NCBI GenBank assembly: GCA_963709765.1
Contig: CAVPXL010000004.1
Location: 124,001-188,000, forward strand
Source of the DNA: Roseitranquillus sp963709765
GTDB taxonomy: Bacteria > Pseudomonadota > Alphaproteobacteria > Rhodobacterales > Rhodobacteraceae
Length of the DNA: 64,000 nucleotides
Reading direction: 5' to 3'
Notes under the pieces: model-generated
Databases searched by the model: none
Told to the model about the DNA's origin: nothing
Seen by the model: only the letters and a program-made list of their open reading frames with translations
Made by a program: the position numbers and the translations under genes
Shown: one piece after another, positions 59,525-64,000 of the stretch
Numbering within the stretch: position 1 is the stretch's first letter
How the letters are laid out: the number at the start of each line of letters is the position of its first letter

Positions 59525-60700
59525 TCAAGCCCGCGTGTCGGGATAGACTGCGTCCGTCTCATCCCGCTCCACAAGCGAGCGGTGCATCCGGAGCGCGAAA
59601 CGATCCGTCATTCCGGCGATGTAATCGGCGACGATCCGCGCCAGCGCCGTCTCGTCGCGCGCGCGCGCCACGTCCTCGCGCCATTCCTCGGGAAGAAGCT
59701 CGGGACGGGCGAGAAAAAGCGGAAAGAGCTCCTCGACGACGCGGGTCACTTCGGCCCGCATCGTCATCACCGAGGGTGCGCGATAGACCCGCCTGAAGAG
59801 GAAGGCGCGCAGCTCCTGCAGCTGGCTCCAGAGCTCGGCAGAGAATCGCACGACCGGATGCCCCGCGAGTCGGATGTCGGTGGCCGAATGCGGATTGACC
59901 GTGGCGATCAGGGCGCGCGACGTCACCAACACGTCCTCGACCATCACCCCGAAGACCCGGCGCAGCGCCTCGTGACGCCGCCGATTCGGATCGAGATCGG
60001 GCCAGATCCGGTCGACTTCCTCGAACGCCGGGCGCAGCAGCGCGAGGTTCATCAGATCGTCTTCGGTAAACAGCCTCGCGCGAAGTCCGTCATGGATGTC
60101 ATGGTTCGAATAGGCGATGTCGTCGGCCAGCGCCGCCACCTGCGCTTCGGCGCTGGCGTGAGTGTACAACTCCAGATCGTGCCTGGCATCGTATTCGGCC
60201 AGCGCATAGGGCAGATCCCCGGTGACGGGGCCGTTATGTTTGGCAATACCTTCAAGGGTTTCCCAGGTGAGGTTCAAGCCGTCGAACTCGACGTAGTGGC
60301 GTTCCAGAGAGGTCACGATCCGCACCGCCTGCGCGTTGTGATCGAACCCGCCAAAAGGGGTCATGAGGGCGTTCAACGCCTCCTCGCCGGTATGGCCGAA
60401 GGGTGGATGGCCCAGATCGTGGGCCAGTGCCACGGCCTCGGTGAGTTCCGAGTTGAGCCCCAGCGCTCCCGCGATCGTGCGCGCCACCTGTGCGACTTCG
60501 ATCGAATGGGTCAGGCGCGTGCGGTAATAATCGCCCTCGTGCTCGACAAAGACCTGCGTCTTGTGCTTGAGGCGCCGGAAGGCCGAAGCGTGGATGATCC
60601 GGTCGCGATCGCGCTGAAAGCACGAGCGGAATTCGCTCTCCGGCTCTTGGTAGAGCCGCCCGCGACTTTCGTTGGGTTGTGACCCGCATGGGCTCAGCAT
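59525..60700 (-). CDS. dgt: dGTP triphosphohydrolase-like HD protein
   Basis: This 391-aa protein has the HD-domain signature of deoxyguanosinetriphosphate triphosphohydrolase-like proteins: F-R-R-L-K-H-K-T-Q-V-F, R-L-T-H-S-I-E-V, and H-D-L-G-H-P-P-F-G-H-T-G-E with the metal ligands. D-D-I-A-Y-S-N-H-D provides the second half of the site. The substrate may be broader than dGTP. The start at 60700 (M-L-S-P-C) is chosen; an ATG at 60739 adds 13 residues and cannot be excluded. It diverges from the Fe-S carrier gene. Confidence 0.88.
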   Translation of the reverse strand: MLSPCGSQPNESRGRLYQEPESEFRSCFQRDRDRIIHASAFRRLKHKTQVFVEHEGDYYRTRLTHSIEVAQVARTIAGALGLNSELTEAVALAHDLGHPPFGHTGEEALNALMTPFGGFDHNAQAVRIVTSLERHYVEFDGLNLTWETLEGIAKHNGPVTGDLPYALAEYDARHDLELYTHASAEAQVAALADDIAYSNHDIHDGLRARLFTEDDLMNLALLRPAFEEVDRIWPDLDPNRRRHEALRRVFGVMVEDVLVTSRALIATVNPHSATDIRLAGHPVVRFSAELWSQLQELRAFLFRRVYRAPSVMTMRAEVTRVVEELFPLFLARPELLPEEWREDVARARDETALARIVADYIAGMTDRFALRMHRSLVERDETDAVYPDTRA

Positions 60701-60777
60701 GGTTCGGCCCGCCTTGTCGCCGTTCTCCTGCGTCCTCATATTGCAGGCGTGAGCCAAGCGAAACCGGGGCCGACATT

Positions 60778-61111
60778 ATGGACATCACCTTGCCGCCGAC
60801 AGTAACCGACCGGGCCTATGCCCGCCTGGCCGAGATCAACGAGGAGTCCGGCGACGAGCAGGCGCTTCGCGTCGCGGTAGAGGGTGGCGGCTGTTCCGGG
60901 TTTCAGTACGACATCCGCCTCGATGCTCCCGGCGGACGATGACCTGGTGCTGGAGAAGAACGGTCAGCGGGTCGTCGTCGACCTGGTGTCGCTGCCGTTT
61001 CTGGCGAACGCGGTCATCGACTTCTCCGAAGAGCTCATCGGCGCTCGATTCACGATCGAAAACCCGAACGCCGCTTCCTCCTGCGGCTGCGGCACGTCGT
61101 TTTCCATCTGA
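60778..61111 (+). CDS. erpA: A-type iron-sulfur carrier (ErpA/HesB family), apparent +1 frameshift
   Basis: This small scaffold/carrier delivers Fe-S clusters. The first frame has V-E-G-G-G-C-S-G-F-Q-Y, containing the first conserved cysteine. The second frame carries S-S-C-G-C-G-T-S-F, the C-x-C pair, at the C-terminus. Skipping one base in the CCCGG run near 60930 (A-P-A-D-D-D) gives 110 aa, the family length. The start M-D-I-T-L-P-P follows a weak ribosome-binding site. A break in this single-copy essential type of gene suggests sequence error. Confidence 0.86.
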
Positions 61112-61156
61112 CACCCTGGCGCGGCGAAGGGTCGGTGCCGCCGCTTCCGCGCCGCC

Positions 61157-62102
61157 TCACAGGGGATGGCGCGTGACCATCTCGCTGTAGCGATCGGTCG
61201 CCTCGCGCTGACAAAGATCGGTGTCGGGCCGCGTGACAGCCGAGGCCGCGGCCGCCGTCCCGTACGCGCAGGCGCTCACCGGATCGTCACCCCGCGCGAT
61301 GGAGAGCGCGAAGCCGCCGACGAAACTGTCCCCGGCCCCCACCTTCGAGACCGGAACCACGACCGGCGGCCGGGTCAGCCCGCGCCACGCATCGCATGCG
61401 ATGACATTGCCCTGTGCCCCCGCCGCGATCATCACGATCTCGGCCGCCGCCTCGTCGCGCAGCGCGCTCGCCAGATCGGCCACGTCGAGGATATCCACCA
61501 GCGCACTTCCGGAGACCTCCTGCGCCTCGGCCAGGTCCATGCGCAGCGCGAAGAGCCTGCCGCGCGCGGTGGCCGCATGGGTCAAGGCCGGCCCCGGACG
61601 TATCGAGTATCATCCGCCCGCCGTGCGGCGCGAGATGCGCGTTCAGGGTCAGGAAGTAGTCCACAGGCAAGCCGGGCGGGTGCGACCCCGACGGCACGAC
61701 CAGATCACCCGGCCGCATTTCCGCGCGGATCGCCGCCTCGGCCGCGTCGCAATCCGCGACGCTCCAGGGGGGGCCGGGCATCATGAAGCGATATTGCAGC
61801 CCGTTCGCCGCATCCCTTACGGTTACCGATTGCCGCGTCGGATAGCTCACGCCCAGTGAAATCGGCTCCAGCCCCTCGGCCTTCAATCGCTCGACGAGAT
61901 CCTCGCCCGTATGTCCGCCATAGGCCACCATCGGCCGGCTCGATCCGCCCAGATTCCCGATCGCGCGGCTGACATTCACGCCGCCTCCCCCCGGCTGGAT
62001 CCGCGGCGCGCTGCAGCGCAGCTTGCGGTCTGGCATGACGGCCGGCGCCTCTGTGGACAGGTCGAGCGCGGGGTTGACGGTGATCGTCAGGATCTCGGTC
62101 AC
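61157..62102 (-). CDS. pfkB: 6-phosphofructokinase, PfkB type (apparent +1 frameshift)
   Basis: This ribokinase-family sugar kinase phosphorylates fructose 6-phosphate. The first frame has K-L-R-C-S-A-P and P-G-G-G-G-V-N-V-S-R-A-I, typical of Pfk-2 rather than 1-phosphofructokinase, then Y-R-F-M-M-P-G. The second frame has V-G-A-G-D-S-F-V-G-G-F, with the catalytic aspartate. One G too many in the run at 61590-61593 separates them; correction reads D-T-S-G-P-A-L-T-H and gives 314 aa. Pfk activity is unusual among roseobacters that rely on Entner-Doudoroff, so a minor or alternative role is possible. Confidence 0.86.
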
Positions 62103-62275
62103 GAAGCCTCCCGGGGTCTGAGCCTCTGCGCGCCCGTGGCATGAACGCCGCGCTGGAGCCTAATGATGCTGCCGCGCACCGCAAGGCGGATGCCCGCCGC
62201 CACGACATTGGCGGAATGGAACCACCCCGGCACCCCGGCCCGTTGACCCTGCAGACGCAATCGGGAGGATTTACG

Positions 62276-62644
62276 ATGTTCAAGGTTGAGGCACCGCGGG
62301 ACGGAATTCTGCGTCTCGAAATGAGCGGGCGGCTCGACGCGGCGCAGATGCGCGGGGCCCTGAACGCGGTCATCGCCCGGATGCGCGAGACACCGGCGGA
62401 GCGCGTGATGCTTCGGCTTCGGAAAATCGACGTGCGCACGATGGGCTGCCTCGACGACGAGGTCCGCGGCAAACCCGAGCTGCAGCAGTGCTTCCGCCGG
62501 ATCCGCCGCGCGGCCGTGGTCAGCGATCAGGACTGGATACGCGATCAGGCGCGGGTCCAGGCCGGGTTGAGCCCCGGCGTGGCCATCCGAGGCTTTGCCA
62601 TCAGCGCGCAGGACGAAGCGGAGGCCTTCCTCGCCGCGGCCTGA
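62276..62644 (+). CDS. STAS/SEC14-like (SpoIIAA-like) small protein
   Basis: This 122-aa cytoplasmic protein matches the SpoIIAA-like/STAS-SEC14 layout: F-K-V-E-A-P-R-D-G-I-L-R-L-E-M-S-G-R-L-D with alternating strands and helices and V-V-S-D-Q-D-W-I in the second half. Such proteins are common alone in Proteobacteria and may bind lipids or partners. GGGAGG lies 6 bases before the ATG. Nearby in-frame sequence further upstream is not conserved. Confidence 0.75.
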   Translation: MFKVEAPRDGILRLEMSGRLDAAQMRGALNAVIARMRETPAERVMLRLRKIDVRTMGCLDDEVRGKPELQQCFRRIRRAAVVSDQDWIRDQARVQAGLSPGVAIRGFAISAQDEAEAFLAAA

Positions 62645-62749
62645 GGCGTTGTCTGATATCGATGCCCTCTCGCAGCGACGAGTCTGCCGATCCCCGTTGT
62701 GCCCGACTGTTCGGATGGTAACACCGGCAGGCGTGAAGTCGGGGGCGCC

Positions 62750-63529
62750 ATGAAGATTGCGACATTCAACATCAACGGCGTGCGGGCACGTGCCCAGGCG
62801 CTGGTCGACTGGCTCGACGAGGCGAAGCCCGACGTTGCGGTGCTGCAGGAGATCAAGTGCGTCGACGAGGCGTTTCCGCGCGAGCCGCTGGAAGAACGGG
62901 GCTACAACGTCGAAACGCACGGGCAGAAGGGCTTCAACGGCGTCGCGATCCTGTCGAAGCTTCCCCTTGAGGACGTCCGGCGCGGCCTGCCCGATGGCGA
63001 TGGCGACGATCAGTCGCGCTGGATCGAGGCCGTGGTCTGCACTGCGCGGCCTCTCCGCGTCTGCGGCCTCTATCTGCCGAACGGCAACCCGGCGCCGGGG
63101 CCGAAATACGACTACAAGCTCGCCTGGATGGCACGCCTTGAACAACGGGTGCGCGCGATCCTCGAGGATGAGGAGGCCGCCGTGATCGCCGGTGATTACA
63201 ACGTGATCCCGCAGGATGAAGATGCGGCACGGCCCGACGCATGGCGGCGCGATGCCCTGGGACTGCCGCAGACGCGCGCGGCGTTCCGGCGCCTGCTCTG
63301 GCTGGGACTGACCGACGCTTTCCGCGCCCGCCGACGTGGCCCGGGCCATTACACGTTCTGGGATTACCAGGCCGGGGCCTACGACCGGAACGACGGGATC
63401 CGGATCGATCATGCGCTTCTGACACCGCAGGCTGCCGACCGGATGATCGAGGTCGGCATAGATCACGAGATCAGGGGGCGTGAACGCCCGTCGGACCATG
63501 TGCCGCTCTGGCTGGAGCTGGACGACTAG
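62750..63529 (+). CDS. xthA: Exodeoxyribonuclease III
   Basis: This 259-aa enzyme is an AP endonuclease/3'-5' exonuclease of the base excision repair pathway. It has the start M-K-I-A-T-F-N-I-N-G-V-R-A-R, the catalytic L-Q-E-I-K, G-L-Y-L-P-N-G-N, A-G-D-Y-N and the C-terminal R-I-D-H-A-L-L and P-S-D-H-V-P. The length is normal. The start ATG follows GGGGGC. Confidence 0.95.
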   Translation: MKIATFNINGVRARAQALVDWLDEAKPDVAVLQEIKCVDEAFPREPLEERGYNVETHGQKGFNGVAILSKLPLEDVRRGLPDGDGDDQSRWIEAVVCTARPLRVCGLYLPNGNPAPGPKYDYKLAWMARLEQRVRAILEDEEAAVIAGDYNVIPQDEDAARPDAWRRDALGLPQTRAAFRRLLWLGLTDAFRARRRGPGHYTFWDYQAGAYDRNDGIRIDHALLTPQAADRMIEVGIDHEIRGRERPSDHVPLWLELDD

Positions 63530-63702
63530 AGAATCGCGAGGTCCCGGTTCAGCGTCGCGAGCGCCCGTCGGAATCGCGAAGAGCGAAGGACGGCGAGCGC
63601 TTTGGCCATTGTCGGATCGGAAACCCAGATCGCGGTCCGCGCGGGCGGCACCGATCTCGGCCCCTTCTCGCGACAGGTCCGCAAGCCCGTCGCGGGAAGC
63701 TA

Positions 63703-63861
63703 TCAGGCCTGGCGGTGGCGGATGGCGACCGCACTCGGCTTTTGCGCGCGGTAGCCTTCGTTTCGATGCAGATCGTCGATGAGCGCGTCGAGCATCATGC
63801 CGAGTACGTCGCGTGAAGCGTCAAGGGCCAGATCGGGAAGCGGGTTTCTGTGCAGGGTCAT
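63703..63861 (-). CDS. Small hypothetical protein (52 aa)
   Basis: This 52-residue open frame starts M-T-L-H-R-N-P-L-P-D-L and contains a helix-like stretch D-V-L-G-M-M-L-D-A-L-I-D-D-L. GGAGG with a 5-base spacer precedes the ATG, stronger than most sites in the window. AT-rich sequence at 63890-63945 upstream (with TTAACG) could hold its promoter. I do not recognise the protein. The bases from 63530 to 63702 show no convincing gene. Confidence 0.55.
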   Translation of the reverse strand: MTLHRNPLPDLALDASRDVLGMMLDALIDDLHRNEGYRAQKPSAVAIRHRQA

Positions 63862-64000
63862 GGTATCCTCCACCACGAGTGCCGTATGGCATCAATGTTG
63901 CGCCACTTCGTCATTATCAGGTTAACGATTTACCGGTTTCAGATGCCGAATTCCCGGCGCCGTCGCCCGCGTGACACGGATCGGGCGCGGTCCCGGAGGC

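Noticed and set aside
11242..62102. Calling the ten frameshifted genes pseudogenes
   Set aside because: All twelve shifts are single-base insertions and the sequence on both sides is well conserved. Sequence error is the simpler explanation.

Overview
The window is GC-rich chromosomal DNA from an alphaproteobacterium, most likely a member of the Rhodobacteraceae (Roseobacter/Rhodobacter group). This rests on gene content and order: lptF-lptG-lptD-surA-pdxA-rsmA, prfA-prmC-DUF4167, a pyruvate dehydrogenase E1 beta subunit with its own lipoyl domain, a DhnA-type class I aldolase next to pgk, and a Fur/Mur-type regulator without cysteines. No rRNA, tRNA or CRISPR was found.

Layout. 0-1.3 kb: end of a GH1 beta-glucosidase coupled to glucokinase. 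1.3-6.7 kb: a chemotaxis operon (STAS protein, cheY, cheA, cheW, cheR, second cheY, an unknown 121-aa protein) behind a CtrA-like box, with no cheB, cheD or receptor gene. 6.9-12.7 kb: ndk, an ABC-F ATPase, marC, a membrane aspartic protease, holC and pepA. 12.8-20.3 kb: the LPS-export and outer-membrane biogenesis operon lptF-lptG-lptD-surA-pdxA-rsmA, largely ATGA-coupled. 20.4-24.2 kb: DUF4167, prmC, prfA and two small envelope proteins. 24.3-39.7 kb: cupin, ureohydrolase, M20 amidohydrolase, mazG, a periplasmic iron-binding protein behind an iron-box-like palindrome, nucleoside hydrolase, SelO, a GAF/HisKA_2 kinase, transporters, YihY, PhzF, Fur/Mur and enolase. 39.9-42.3 kb: an insertion element of a family I cannot assign. 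42.4-48.5 kb: PRC-barrel protein, anmK, tyrS, SH3 protein, fba and pgk. 48.7-52.5 kb: a cytosolic/periplasmic cyclophilin pair, a DUF3179 protein and an AidB-like acyl-CoA dehydrogenase. 52.8-58.4 kb: ftsB and the pdhA-pdhB-(two small genes)-pdhC operon, followed by a small secreted protein and a LysE exporter. 58.6-64 kb: cysE, a dGTPase-like gene, an erpA-type Fe-S carrier, pfkB, a STAS/SEC14-like protein, xth and a 52-aa gene.

Central carbon genes recur: glk, pfkB, fba, pgk, eno and pdhABC together give most of glycolysis down to acetyl-CoA.

Sequence quality. Ten genes, several of them normally essential (lptF, prmC, pdhB, erpA), can be read at normal family length only if one or two single extra bases are skipped. 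All twelve of these shifts are +1 insertions, most outside homopolymers. I read them as residual insertion errors in the assembly, not as real pseudogenes, and I annotate each such gene as one locus. The transposase differs: it has one missing base. The small gene inside the element carries an in-frame stop.
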